Shown here one piece after another: positions 45,208-57,731 of a DNA stretch of 64,000 bases. Source of the DNA: Bemisia tabaci (taxonomy: Eukaryota; Arthropoda; Insecta; Hemiptera; Aleyrodidae). The translations under genes and the position numbers were made by a program. How positions within the stretch are numbered: the first letter of the stretch is position 1; each line of letters opens with the position of its first letter. Location of the stretch: contig NC_092795.1 in assembly GCF_918797505.1 (NCBI RefSeq), positions 35,513,131 through 35,577,130 on the forward strand. The letters are read 5' to 3'. The notes beneath the pieces were generated by a model that saw only the letters and a program-made list of their open reading frames with translations, ran no database searches and was not told the origin of the DNA.

Positions 45208-45232
45208 GAGCCCCCCCCCCCCCCCCCCCCCC
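45208..45232. repeat. C-tract
   Basis: About 24 cytosines in a row. Simple slippage-prone repeat; its length may be an assembly estimate. Confidence 0.8.
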
Positions 45233-45342
45233 CGTCAACAACCGTTGCTCGGTCACTGAATTGCTCGGATTCTCGCAAAATCCTCCGACGAGGTCGCCAA
45301 TCCAACAACGATGCCACACTTAAAAACGGCATGAATGTTATG

Positions 45343-45594
45343 CAACCGTGCTAAGGAAAAACGCCGTATGAACCTTCAGGCGTTGCCAAATTTATTTTGA
45401 TAAAACACAAATCTCCTGGTGAATTTATGAATATTTTCCTTCCGATTTTTCACATAATTTTGTTCGCAATTTTACCTAAAGCTCCTAAAAAATTTCAAGG
45501 AAAAATACTCGTAACTTTCCTAAAAAATGAACACTTTATCGAAGCTTTGGGCAACTCTTGAATGTTCATACAGCGGTCTTCCTTGGCACGGCAG
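45343..45594. mobile_element. Family B foldback element, copy B9
   Basis: Left end CAACCGTGCTAAGG, right end 'ttccttggcacggcag', with TATG on both sides (45339-45342, 45595-45598). Third copy with an exact 4-bp duplication. Confidence 0.87.
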
Positions 45595-46787
45595 TATGGA
45601 TATTCGGGCCGAAAATTTCCCTAAATGGGTCTATCGAGAATAAGGTCTAATCTATACCTTACCGAGTTGGTATGTTTTCGTTCTCACTGATTCAATTATG
45701 GAAGAGGCATTCAGTAGCTGGTTGAAAGAAGAAAAGCCTTAAAAAGATCATAAAGGGTAAATAGTTAGATGATCAATAATATGTTTTAGTGTTATAGTGA
45801 ATGTGTCGAAAATTCCCTGAATTTTCTCGGTTCCCAAATTCCCTGATTTTCCCGGTTTTCCAAACCGCCGGCAACCCTGTTATTATAAGGTGGGACTCCC
45901 TCCCGTGAGTCCCCTGTCATTATTTAAGCATCCTTGAAGGACGTTGCCGCTTGCAAAGGATAATTAGATAATTTTCCGTCACTGTTGTTATGCATGAAAA
46001 CTTTTCTTTTTTTTATAACTTTGCCACAGAGAGCGCGGTGAATTGCCACGTTCCTTACGACGTGTGAACGGAAGCGGCTAACTCAGCACTTACGTGCGCA
46101 CTTGACGATTTCCGTTCATTCTAAGATGATGGGACGTGTCAGGAGAGTTCATCCTCAATCGCACAAGGAGGATATGACTATAAATACGAGGTAGAAACGA
46201 ATATTGTGGTGAATTAAAGTGTAAGAGATAGTGTCATTAGATGATTTTCAAGCGCAGAGACTGACTACATCTTCACGGAGAAAAATCATATTTTTAAGCA
46301 AAGAGGGAGCAGGATTTAATTCATTGTGCTAAAGGAAATATCCGTTACGGTAAGAAAAAGATTGATTTAGCTGGATATTGAAGTTCTTTTGTCCCGATGA
46401 AATACTTCAATTTGTTACAACTAAACATTTCAAAGTGACGAGAAAACTTTAGTTGTCACAAATAAAATTTTAGTTGACATAATCAATTGTTCTCTTATTG
46501 ACACAACAAACAGTGTTAAAATTCCGTTTCCTCAGTGTTAGAACTTCACGAATGAGCGTGGAGGTCAATTTCTTTGCCTCCATGGTACACTACGTAATCG
46601 TTTACGACCACCAAAAAGTTAGGTCACGAGCGAGGAAGCGGTACCGAAGTAAAGTACCCAGGGAAAAGTTCTGTCTGTAACGACAAAGTCTCATCTGCGA
46701 TTTTTAGTGATGGAGACAAGAACGGCCAGTCTCTAGTCTGCTTTATATGCACTGTAATACCTCTGCAAAATCCCTAACTTATCAGAG
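45595..46787. other. No gene seen; isolated element ends
   Basis: A single arm of family F lies at 45660-45705. A lone CACGGAGAAAAATC at 46274-46287 resembles the large transposon's right terminus, but no inverse partner is visible. A 60-codon frame at 46498 is unrecognised. Confidence 0.4.
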
Positions 46788-46941
46788 GCGGATCCAGCAA
46801 TTTGGCAACACCTGATTGCCTCCATTTAAACCTATGCTATACACTCGATTCTTGTCGTAGCACCTGGCCCCTCCAAGAATCGATACATTTCCATAAGTTT
46901 AAATGGAGTATCTCCGGTGTTGCCAAATCGCTGGATCAGCC
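46788..46941. repeat. Foldback element G
   Basis: 'ggatccagcaatttggcaac' continuing 'acctgattgcctccatttaaa' pairs with 'tttaaatggagtatctccgg' continuing 'tgttgccaaatcgctggatc'. Arms are about 50 bp around a 50-bp middle containing 'cgattcttg' / 'caagaatcg'. Confidence 0.82.
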
Positions 46942-47517
46942 ATTGTAACTTATTTTGTTGGTTTTCGTCCAGAAAAATGGCAACGGTTCGAAGGCAAACA
47001 AACGAGCAAACACGGTAATTGATTAACAATCGACAAATGCACGCGAGGTGCCCATCGGTTCAGCATGACTGACGAAGAGACGTGCTACGCGACGACCACG
47101 GGTGGACCACGGAAACGGTGCACTCGCTCGGGTATCAGGGCTCACCACTTCCCGATTCTGCGCCAAACACTCACGACATCCCCATTGCTCCGAGTTTTGC
47201 AACACTTTTGCGAAGGCAACCACTCAAAGCTCAGGTGCTCGTGTTCGTTCCACCATCGGACTTCCACGCCTCCTGACACTGAAACGTGCCCTAAACGTAC
47301 AGCATGACTGTAGGATTTAGACATTAGGCGAATTTTCGCGACTGGATTCGGTTGATTGTTTGGATCAATGACTGTCGTATCGCCGTTGGAATTTAGACCA
47401 AACAGAATCGAGTACCTAATTTTCAACCAAATCATGAAGAATTTGTTTTTGTCGCATAGAGCACCGCCATTTAGGAAAATCGGTTGCTTTTCGAGAATTC
47501 TGGTGAAACCGTTATTA
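46942..47517. other. No supportable gene
   Basis: Several overlapping frames on both strands at 47023-47320 reflect a GC-richer patch. No domain is recognised. Confidence 0.35.
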
Positions 47518-47746
47518 CTCTGGGAAAAAAAACACATTGGATCTAGAGTCCAGACTCTTGAAAACATTGACAAGAAAAAATACTCTTGATTCAATCGGAT
47601 TTTTGCTTGAATCAAAACGAAATCCGCTTAAATTAAGAGAATTGGTTCTTGATTTAAGCTAGATTCTGATTAAATCAAGAGTACTTCTTCTTGTCGATGT
47701 TCTTAAGAGTCTGGACTCTAGATCCAATGAGTTTTTTTTACCAGTG
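47518..47746. mobile_element. Family A hairpin element, copy A10
   Basis: Left tip decayed to CTCTGG, right tip CCAGTG. Flanks TA and CA no longer match exactly. The body is closest by eye to A2 and A8 (gcttgaatcaaaacgaaatcc). Confidence 0.85.
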
Positions 47747-48374
47747 CAGGAAAATTTGCTTTCACGCTAATCTGCATGTTGCGAGTGCGAACTCGTATCG
47801 ACGCTGTATATTACGTGTTTTATCACACCGCATGATGTGATACGAATCGCGATTGCGAAATGAAATGATCTAATTGAATAGATTAAGCGAAAAGTAAACT
47901 GTAGCGGCAGATCTGCGGATTTTCCCGCTTTCCCGGTTTTCGAACGCGTGCGCGAAACAATCAACGGACATGCAGTCGGAAACCGTCTTACACACGAACA
48001 ATCTGCCTCAAATTATCACGCTAATTGTCGATTCAGCGCTCCGAAGCTTTTTTGCCAGAGGGAGCGACAAATTCTTGTATTTCAGGAGACTCAAGTTTCG
48101 TGTACCGTTCCGTCGGGAGCTGACAACGTATACCTGTGAAGAGCGGGTACTGTGTAACGCGTGTAAGCATGGGCCTAGGCATGTTAATGCATATTCAACT
48201 CTGCAAGAACACACGGATAAAACACGCGTAACGTTGCCATGAAAGGGCACAAAAAAGTTTGAATTATTCGTGTGAACAATCCATAGGAACAAAAATGAGT
48301 CAGCTATGATATATTATAGAAATATACTGCAGAATTTTTGTCGGCTATTAAATGGGGAAAATGGATCCGTGCAG
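47747..48374. other. No gene seen
   Basis: Opposing frames of 90-94 codons at 47970-48292 have no recognisable domain. No repeat was noticed. Confidence 0.4.
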
Positions 48375-48942
48375 TAATTGGATCGCATATAGCAAAAAGG
48401 AGCCCGTGTTTAAACATAAGTTTTCAAAATCGTGCAATTTCTCAATTTTTTTTGAAAAATACTTAATCGGGGTGTCTACTAAAACAGGCGGGCCAAAAAT
48501 CAGTACTATCTCAGTAAAATTGCAAGAAATTCAGTACCTCCTCGACAGAAAAATTCAGCACTTTTTCAGTACCTCCATTCAACAAAATTCCAAAAATTCC
48601 AAAAATTTAAATTTCTCGCTCAAATTTCGACAAAAATGACGAAAAATGAAAAAATTCCGGACCCTCTTGTGGAATTTTCGCACTTTTTCAGTACTTCCGG
48701 ACCACCTTTAAAAAATCAGTACTTTTTCCAGACTTTCCGGAAATTCCGGACTTGTAGACACCCTGTTCATAGATGAACACTATAAAATTAACAGGGTTAT
48801 TTTCCTTTAAAATTAACAATTTCTTGGTGGGAATCTAAAACTTTTTTTTATTACATGAGACTCCTTAGATAATTATGAAAGAGCAACATTTTTACAACAC
48901 TGTAATCGAGCTGGTTCCTTTTTGCTAAATGCGATCCAATTA
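48375..48942. mobile_element. Foldback element J1, carrying a nested element
   Basis: Outer ends 'taattggatcgcatatagca' and the inverse 'gctaaatgcgatccaatta' pair and continue into 'aaaaaggagcc' / 'ggttcctttttg'. A second element (48468-48765) interrupts the middle. A shorter, uninterrupted relative is at 50935-51170. Confidence 0.82.
48468..48765. mobile_element. Element K nested in J1 (GGGTGTCTAC ends)
   Basis: Begins 'cggggtgtctact' and ends 'tgtagacaccctg', with many internal echoes of 'ttcagtac' / 'ccggaccac'. Ends of the type CAGGGTGTCTAC are common in animal hAT-like repeats (family recollection). I do not see an 8-bp duplication, so the class is unproven. Confidence 0.65.
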
Positions 48943-50934
48943 GTAAAATACAAAAAACGAAGGGGTCAAAAATGCTTGTTTTGTAGAGAATGCCAGGTTA
49001 ATCAGACAACACGGAAAAACATCGGTGGCTATTTTGGCACATCGGTGCACGTAATATTGCCATAGTCAGTTAAGTATGTCTGAATCTTTGGTCTAGAAAC
49101 CTACGTTACCATCATAGGTATGGTAGGTATCATACGTATAGGTTTTTACAATTGCACCTGAGAAAAAAAACCTGACCTTACAGGAGTACCACGCGTAAGG
49201 TTAGGTAATCGGGCGCCAAGCCAAGTTATGTGGGAGGGTATAATTCTGTTGACGATGACTATTTAACGCAACGCGGTGTGCGGGTGCACTGCAGGCAAAC
49301 TAATTTCCTCGAGTTTATGAAAACTTTTCAATTACACCAAAGCAACCACAGGCGTTTCCTTTCTCTTCTATGATTCAATGTATCAAGAAATAGGAAGTCC
49401 ATTTACAAAATTGTACGTAATTACATACGTCATATATTTACCATGTTCCTCGCACGCATACGATAATGCGTAACTTTCAGTATCATTCTGGGAAAAGAAA
49501 TTACTACAAAGTAATTTAACAGGGGAACCCTCCCGGAAAAATTAATTTGAGAGAACCGATTTGTAAAATCGTGAATCGCGGTGCTATTATAGATATTACT
49601 TTTGTTTGAAAAATAGAAGAGGAAGAAACACGCTTTGGATTGACTTGAATAGGAATCTCGATTCAACGAAGATTCTCCCTTATCAGAGCCTGAACTTCAA
49701 AAACAAAGAAAAATAAAATTTAGGTTTTATTGAAACTTACCAATAAGAAGTATAATGACTTTCAAACACAAGATGGAGGATTCATGTTTCTAGACACTTG
49801 GCTTACCTATTAACAGAAAGAAAATACATACAAATTAGATACGAAAAAAATATCAACATTTCTTTCCCCCCAATACCATACATTTTTTTCGAAAAGAAAT
49901 GAAAGCACAAGACACGGGAACATTTTGAATTTTAATTAGAGGCACTGGCGAAAAATATGAGAGAGAAATAATCGAAGAGAATATAGACAAAGGAAAGCTT
50001 ATAGCAAAACTGATAAAATTATTCTGGGTTGTCTTGAAGGATTGAGTTGAATGTTGCAAGACAAGTATGATATAAATAACAAAGTATTTTTGTAATAAGA
50101 ACCCTCCGGAATGAAACGGATTACCTCACGCGTTAATTTAAATGAGTATTTTGGGTCCGCATTTAAAGTAGGCCGTTGAATCAATGCTATCTTTGACACG
50201 GTCACCCGCAAATTAACGGTTCCTATCAAAAAGGTCACAAAAAATACTGTCATTACGGCAGGAACACGTTGGCTTAAACGTCGGGACATTTAGAGCAATA
50301 GATCAAACTAGGTGTAGGTCAATCATACTATCTCTAGCAAACCGCTCGCTTTAAATATAATGATAGCGGTTCAGAACTAGAATTAGATTGACTTTAATTT
50401 GGTGTTTATGCGGTCCGCAACGGGAATTTAAGTATCAAAAATTGAAAGATATCCTTCAATGAAGTTCTATTGATACTGACGCGGTCGTTTGGTTGTGAGC
50501 CAATGGGCAACTTGGCACGGTCTTGACTAGAAAAAACAAGAATTTCTCTTAAAAATATAAAAATAACGCCATTTGTAATGATGAAGTGGTAGGGAATCCT
50601 TTGATACGGCATCATTAAGAAGAAACATCCTCACAAATTTGTAGTAAAGTTTCTTGGTAATCATTCAGATGTGTACTCTTAACAGGGATTAATTCCATAT
50701 GCTTTTACAAAAATACAAAAAAAAAATCCATGATTTTGACGAAGATACGTAAAATTCACCATAAAATTTTAGAAAATCGTAGGCATAGTATTGCAATCCC
50801 TTGAGGAGCTTCCTTTCCAAATTTTCACGTTTGAACTTGGAACTTATCACTCGAACTTATTCTTTGTAAAATTTGTCTTATTAATGGAACTATGTCAAAG
50901 ACCTCCTTGCGTCTTCCTTAATCACAAGATAGTC
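48943..50934. other. No gene seen
   Basis: Frames up to 96 codons (49999-50289 minus) without recognisable domains. A lone CACGGAAAAAC at 49012 has no partner. Confidence 0.4.
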
Positions 50935-51170
50935 TGGACCGCATTTAGCAAAAAGGAACCAGCGCGTTTACAGAATTTTAAAAATGTTGCTTCTTCATAA
51001 CTGTCGAAAAAATCTCTCAGAATGGCAAATATTTGTTGCTTCCCTCCAAAAATTGTTAATTTTTAAGGAAAATGATGGTTTAAATTTTAATTTTGTACAT
51101 AAATTTAGGTTTTTCAAAAGGATGGAAGAACTGTAATCGCGCTGGTTCCTTTTTGTTAAATGCGATCCAT
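50935..51170. mobile_element. Foldback element J2
   Basis: 'ctggaccgcatttagcaaaa' continuing 'aggaaccagcgcg' pairs with 'cgcgctggttcctttttgtt' continuing 'aaatgcgatccat'. About 236 bp. Ends three bases before the next family A copy. Confidence 0.82.
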
Positions 51171-51173
51171 CTA

Positions 51174-51404
51174 CACTGGAAAAAAAAACACATTGGATCT
51201 AGAGTCCAGACTCTTGAAAACATTGAAAAGAAAAAGGACTCTTGATTCAATCAGATTTAAGCTTAAATCAAAAGGAAATCCCGCTCAAATTAAGAGGCTT
51301 GGCTCTTGATTTAATCTTAAATCTGATTGAATCAAGAGTATTTTTTCTTGTCGATCTTTTTAAGAGTCTGGAATCTAGATCCAATGAGTTTTTTTTCCAG
51401 AGTG
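51174..51404. mobile_element. Family A hairpin element, copy A11
   Basis: CACTGG left tip. The right tip reads CCAGAGTG, with two extra bases. Flanks TA and TG. Inserted directly beside J2. Confidence 0.85.
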
Positions 51405-54400
51405 TGTAATGCGTCCTCAAGAGAAGAAGCTATAGAAATACCATAAATACGGTCCTCTTTTCTATGACTTGTATTTTTGACCGCTAAAATTTAATTAGCA
51501 CCCTCCGCACGCCGAAAGTGATGGTCAAAACATCAACGAACACATAATTTCCTCCTACCTATCATTAAATCTCGTTAAAAGAGGGCATATCCAGCTCTCC
51601 TGGCGAAGGAGCTATTCAAGCGGATCCACCTCTATTTCGAGAGGCGTGTCTGACATTGATGCGACATTGAAAAGACATTGAGGAGACGTTGCGGAAACAC
51701 CGTTGAGGACCAGAGAGACGTGATAGAGACAACAAAGAAAACTTAGACTTTAAGCATAGGTTGCAAACGTGCAATTTTCTCGCCAATGCCAGGTTGCAAG
51801 TTTGAGATGACACGATTAAAAGTTGAGCCTATTGTTGTAAAAACGAAGGTTATTTTTTGAGGGTTAGGCGGCGTTTTTACAGATCATGAGAGACGCTTGT
51901 GATCGATTTTAATATGAGGCTCTTTTCAGGGTAGGTGCCCTCATTTGAGATTATTTCTAAAACTTATACATCGTCGAGAAAACACCCTATGAGTTTTGCA
52001 TCACAATTTATTTATGAGTCCAGAGACCTCCGGCGAAGATCAACACTCCGCGGCTTTCGCAAACGTGTATTAGTTGACAATTTTGGGTTTCGAATCCGCC
52101 TTCTTTTTTGTCCTATTCATTCAAAATGCTAGAAATTGCAAAAATACTTAAGCTTAAATAATCGCTTAGGATCTCTCAATTAATTAAATGATACTATTCG
52201 GAAATAAAGGTTAACATTACGGCTACGCCAATCATCAAATTCTTGCGCTAGACGAGAAATTCTTGCCTCCAGACTGTGAATTCATTGATAACGGTACTAT
52301 TCAGGGGTTGCCACCTATAATTCGTCAACTTACAAAGTCTTCATTGCGAAGTGATACAAAATAGGGCAGTTTGTGTAACCAAAGTTATGAAAAAGTGAGA
52401 AAATGGAGGAAATTTTTAATTTGAAAGAAAAATAAATCATGGTATAAATGTTGCAGGCACCAGCGATTTGCGAGCGGCATGCATGTTGCCTCGTGAAATC
52501 GAATAATATCGCATTGACGTGGCGTAGGTTTCATTGGTGAAGAACTTCAAGAACAAGCTGTCGGCTTAGAGCGCCTTCGATTTTCCCTGATACCGTCCGC
52601 TTTGCCGGGGAGTTAGTTTAGTTGCCGCCGAACCAAACCTAACTATGCCCCCTAACTTCATTACGCACACATTCGAGTGTGCTAGCTACCATTATCTTTT
52701 GAAGACAAAGAAAAAATGTACTCCAATTCCAGGCATGATATCAGTACTTTATTTCGTTTCTATTTTTTTACATTTTTCCATTCAGGACTCATAGCTTGAA
52801 AATTGCCGGCGACTGCTAAAATCCTGCAGCGTAAACATCCTAATCTTATTTCAAATGCATAAAAGGATATCCACTAGCATAATAGATGCATAAAACTAGA
52901 AGTCGGTCGGCTCGAGTATGTGCTATCAAAAAATTTTGAAAAGCACCGACTAATGCATGCGGACCACTCGCCAAATTATGCGAAGCGAAAATTTGAACCA
53001 GAAACGAGTTCTCTGCGAGGTCAGGACTTAGCTTTTTCGTGCGAGCGCTTAAACAGGTAATCTCGGTCTCGTGATAAGCACTCAACGGGAACATGATACG
53101 GAACGCAGCTGCCAAACTTTGACGATACATCGCATTTCCTGCCCTGAGAGTCGAGGGGAAAATTTAGTTTTCTCCGAAACGCGGCATCTCGGCAGCAAAA
53201 TCGTAGCAGGCGGAATTGAAGGCCAGCTTTCACGGCACGGCAAGATTCTATTTTCACCAATAATGCCCTGTTAAGAAAGAGCACAGTATGCATTGTGGAA
53301 AAATAGGTACTTATCGTAAGTGGCTTTAATATTAGGATCTTGTTCTACGCGTTGGGAGGAGCGAAATTATGCAAGAGTGATGCTGAAAATTGAAATTTTA
53401 ACATTTAAAAGACAAGAATTAGTGTGGGACCGGTCCATGAGACGTCAAAAGATCGAGCGAGCAAAGATGAATCGACTCTTAATACTTCAATTTTCTCTGA
53501 TACTTAGTCTATTCTTCGAAGGCATTCGGCTCTTTCTTCGAGGGTATAAATTTCAAACACTCTAGTCGATTTGGGATGTCTATCGATGGGATGGGCGTAT
53601 TTCTCTAGATTACCTCAATTTTTTCTTCCAAAAATAGATGTAAATTTTGGAGGAAAAATAAAGCAGAGGCAATCTATACCTAGCGGTCAATGTAAAACAC
53701 GAGAACAAAATAATTCAAATTTTCGTAAAATACTTCAATGCGCGGGATTTTGTTAGAAAATATACTTCGATTTGTAAGTACACAGAAGATAAAAGGTTGA
53801 AAATAATTGTCATCTTTCAAAAGATTAAGTTGAAATGTCTGCAATTCATGACATTCACAATCGCAGACATAACATTAAAAAAAAAAAAAGAAAATGCTTT
53901 GTATCAATCATTAGATCAGAGTCGCTCTAGAAACTTTTCTTTGAATGACTCACGGTGTAGCGAAAAAGAAACATATAGCAGAAACTACAGGATTTATAAT
54001 TACATTGTCTATAATGAAAACTACGTAGTTTCAAGGATCTTCGTGCATGATTCGCGGATAAACTCTGCTTCGAAAAAACAAACAATATCCTAAACGTCCT
54101 CCAAATCACCGTGGAATGGGCAGACATAACTGCGTGTGAAATCGAAACTTTTTCACTCATTTTTTTCCACCTATTTTACACCACCACCTTCCCTTTTATC
54201 CCAGTCTTCTTTATTTTCTATGTTACCTGGACTGCGTTGTTCTTACTTACAACGATTTTTTATACTCTGTCACGTCACGTCTAGCTTGAGTTTTCTCGAT
54301 AGCCCAGCAGAGCGCGATCGGTGTTTTTCCTACGTCTCGTCGCGCATTTGGAGCCCGATCTAGCTGATACAAGATCGATACGCGGATCTTCAGAGCATGA

Positions 54401-55934
54401 AATTACTATTCATTCCACAAAACAAGACCAGTGTAGGAACTCTTAAGCCGTGACTCGTGTTTTTATTTTCCCGACGGGGTGATAGAATTATATAGTTTTG
54501 GAATTGAATATCAAGTATGTCTACGGCAGTCGGAAAATTTGACACTCGGTTCATAAAAACACTGAAACAAGATAGATATAAAATTTCGCGGAGAATCGGG
54601 GCCGGATTTATCATCAAGTTACTAAGGACTGCCTAGCGGCGCGGCGCGGCGCAAGATTCTAATACGCACAACATTATTCAGAATTTTTAAACGTACGTAT
54701 ACCCCTACGCTATGCTTTAAAAATCCTTCTGATCAAGAAGGGGTGGCAGTGTCTTAGACATCCTCCTCCGAATAACACCTATTTTAATACAATTTTTTTA
54801 GCACGCAAAACGAAGTTCAGCGTAGGAGCGCTAAAAATGCAAATCCGGCCCTGCTGAAGTAGTCTCCGTAACTGCACGCAGACATCAAGAAAAGCAGAAG
54901 CATAAATTTGGCAGCATCGGTTGCTGTGCCTTTTATTTACGACTCAATAAACGAGGAAAGAATGTGAGCGATTTGGAGTCAAATTCAAAAGTGCCTCGTA
55001 AAAATTTGCGAACCTCGTGAAATGCACTGCTTTCCTCCGACACGTGCAGTCATACTATCACTTACAGTTACTTAACAGGCAAATCACGTTTAACATGAAG
55101 GAACCAACTTTTTTGGGTGCACGACGATTGATCGTTGATCACCACTCGGTAAAGCTCTCATCGGAGATCCATTATTTTTATCAGTTATATGCGCAAACAC
55201 CTGCGCCAACGAACCTTTGATTCTTTTTTATACCGTCAGAAAAATATCCACGAGAAAAAGCAGAGGTTAGGCCTTTGAAAGAGACGGTCAATTTATGACA
55301 TCAAGGAAGAATTTTCGACTCCCACATACAGCGAGTAAATAGGAGTTCCATGTAGAATTTACTTAATTCACATGATATTATTGATTATTAGGGAATGTGA
55401 GCAATAATTACAGTAATTACGTAACACGAGTGTCACTAAGACCAACATTTAAGGTGCAAATACTATAATTTAAGAAAATAACTGCGCGAAATTAATAATT
55501 TTCTATACATATTAATAGCTACGAATGGGCTATTAATGACAACCGGCAATTTTTTCAGTTATTTTGTAAGATAGGTTCGTCGTACAGAATTAATTTTGAA
55601 ATTGTTTCCTTAGGTCGTCATGACCAACGATTCTTCAAAATCGAACGGCGGCAACGCTTTCAATTAGCGGATTCGCGCCTTTCATTCGAGGGTAATTTGC
55701 AGATGACCACGGGAATCGCAGTTCTCAAAGGAAAGGTCAAGGTGATGAGAAGTTGACCTGGTGATTAAAACCGAGCACAAAGACAAGTAAACAGCGTAGG
55801 AGCCGCAAAGTAGGCCCTAATTATCCGGATAGAACACCCGTCATCATCGCTGAAGACACTCCGCGCGTCCACCGTCATCGAAACAACGTTGGAAACGGTA
55901 CCGTTCCTCTGTTGCCAAATTTTTTGTTCATTTA
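51405..55934. other. Long stretch without a supportable gene or element
   Basis: About 4.5 kb with only short frames (up to 98 codons) and no inverted or tandem repeat that I could find. The A-run with a 98-codon frame at 53797-54093 and the small GCGGC run near 54640 are the only local oddities. Host exons too short to recognise could hide here. Confidence 0.4.
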
Positions 55935-56208
55935 CAGGATGCAGAAAATTCTAGGATCTTGAAATTGATGGACAAAGACGACACGTTGAAAATAAAGTGA
56001 TCCAATTGCTGGAATTGGGTGGTTGCAATTGACAAAGGAGGTAAGAAATAGACTAACTAACGGCAACCCATGAGAGTCCCTATAGTAAGTCCATCATTCT
56101 CCCCCTTCGTTTACGATAACTACTAGTTGCAATCGATAGAGTCGCTCTATAGTCCCAAAGCCTTCTTTGTCTATCGCTCTATCTATCAATTTAAGTAATC
56201 AGCGCACT
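55935..56208. mobile_element. Family D foldback element, copy D3
   Basis: Retains 'aaaggaggtaagaaatagac' and 'agtccatcattctccccctt', and end words 'cttgaaattgatggacaaag' / 'tctatctatcaatttaag'. The outermost bases are decayed, so the ends are approximate. Confidence 0.72.
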
Positions 56209-56378
56209 TCCAAGGCGGCCTCAATGTAAAAATTAAATTTTCGTGTGAGATTACCCTTTCGATGAAAGTTCAATTCTTGACGACTAAATTGAGCAAGGAA
56301 TAAAAGCAAGCATAATGGTAAACTCCGCGCTTGATATCCTTGTCCGCTGAGTGATGATATCGAGTTGGAAGTATCATA

Positions 56379-56494
56379 CCTGCGGGTCGATTGTTGAATC
56401 GTCATCGAAAGAACTCGATCGATAAATCCCTATCTCGGCAATGTTTTTTATCGATCAAGGTCATTCGATAACGATTCAACAATCGACCCGCTGG
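56379..56494. mobile_element. Family C foldback element, copy C2
   Basis: 'ctgcgggtcgattgttgaat' and the inverse 'attcaacaatcgacccgc' bracket about 75 bases ('cgatcgataaatccctatct' and 'ttttttatcgatcaaggtca'). It directly abuts the LINE fragment. Confidence 0.85.
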
Positions 56495-56686
56495 CGACGA
56501 ATTGCGGATGAAAGGTTGCCTAAGAAGGTACTAGATTGGGTTCCTCCTGGGAGAAGACGTAGGGGACGTCCAGCAAAATCGTGGATAGGTGGCATTCAAG
56601 ATGAAATCACAAAATGCCATTTACCAGATGAGATCGATAGGCAAGGGTGGCGATTAGGTGTCGCAGAGCGCCCGGGCGCGCTGTAA
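56495..56686 (+). pseudogene. LINE reverse-transcriptase C-terminal fragment
   Basis: The frame reads ADERLPKKVLDWVPPGRRRR, then GRPAKSWIGGI, and ends WRLGVAERPGAL-stop. This Pro/Arg-rich RGRP...W...WR ending is typical of the C-terminus of insect endonuclease-reverse transcriptases of non-LTR elements (family knowledge). Only about 60 codons remain, so it is 5'-truncated and non-functional. The 13-bp word 'agtatcatacctg' occurs on the left (56370-56382) and on the right (56703-56715), a candidate target-site duplication. Confidence 0.8.
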
Positions 56687-56715
56687 AGCGACTCAAATGT
56701 GTAGTATCATACCTG

Positions 56716-57731
56716 GTAGCGCTTCATGATATGCAGAATATCAATTTTTGCGTTTAGATTGTTACATTATGAATGACCCGACATTCGAATCTATCCCATA
56801 GTTTAGTCCAAAATTTTGATCGATTGGCGGGACGCCCATTCCAGTTTAAGCCTCCCAATAATCACATCTTGTAGGTACAAGTAGTTACCGATCCACACAC
56901 TGCGAGACCGCATTTCCTAAAACCAATACCTCCACATTCCTGCTCGACTAGCAACAGAGGACAGCCTGTGTGACACGAATTACACAGTCCTAATTACGGG
57001 TGCTGCCACCTGCCGACGAAAAATCGCCCGAAATCCCGCACGCGGAGGGCAGCGTCGTGCACCACTTGGCAGGCGCGCTAATTACGTCCAGGAGGGCCGA
57101 CGTCTTTCAACGTCTGACGGACGGACCGTCTCGGAGCGTGTAATCTTCTGCATGAAACAATAAATTACAGCTTATCCTTATGCTCATCGACTGGGTGCAC
57201 AAAAACCGCCGAGCCGGTCGCGGCCCCAAGATCCCTATCACGTTCCATTTATGCGCTCCATATTGCGACGTTTAGCCGCCGCACTATGGTCCCAATCCGC
57301 TCGGGAGCGCTCAAAAATCGATGTTTATGAAATTGGACGACATTTTTTTTTCAAGTCAAAATTGATAAATATAGTATCTACGGGTCATAAACTACACGTA
57401 GTATACCTCAAAAAAATTTCTAGTCACTTTGAAAGTGTCACAAACTGTGCAAATAGTCGGATACGTATTTTCTGACCCGTGAAGTGGCTATTTCTAACAA
57501 AGCGTTCGGAGCCTCTCCTGAATCATGAAATGGTCTCTCAGAATTCTTGCTTATACCATTTTGTAGAGGACTCTAAGAGGATTGTAACGCACTAATTACA
57601 ATTTTTCTCCGAGGCATTCTGACACATCCCACACAAGGTAGAAGTTGGATACCTATTTTTCATAAAAAAATGCCGATTTTTCCCACGAACTTTCATTTTA
57701 AAAAAAAGTCACCAAAGGTCACCTAATGAGA
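56716..57731. other. No gene seen
   Basis: A GC-rich patch near 57000-57240 followed by AT-rich DNA. The 74-codon frame at 57251-57475 is unrecognised. Confidence 0.4.
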
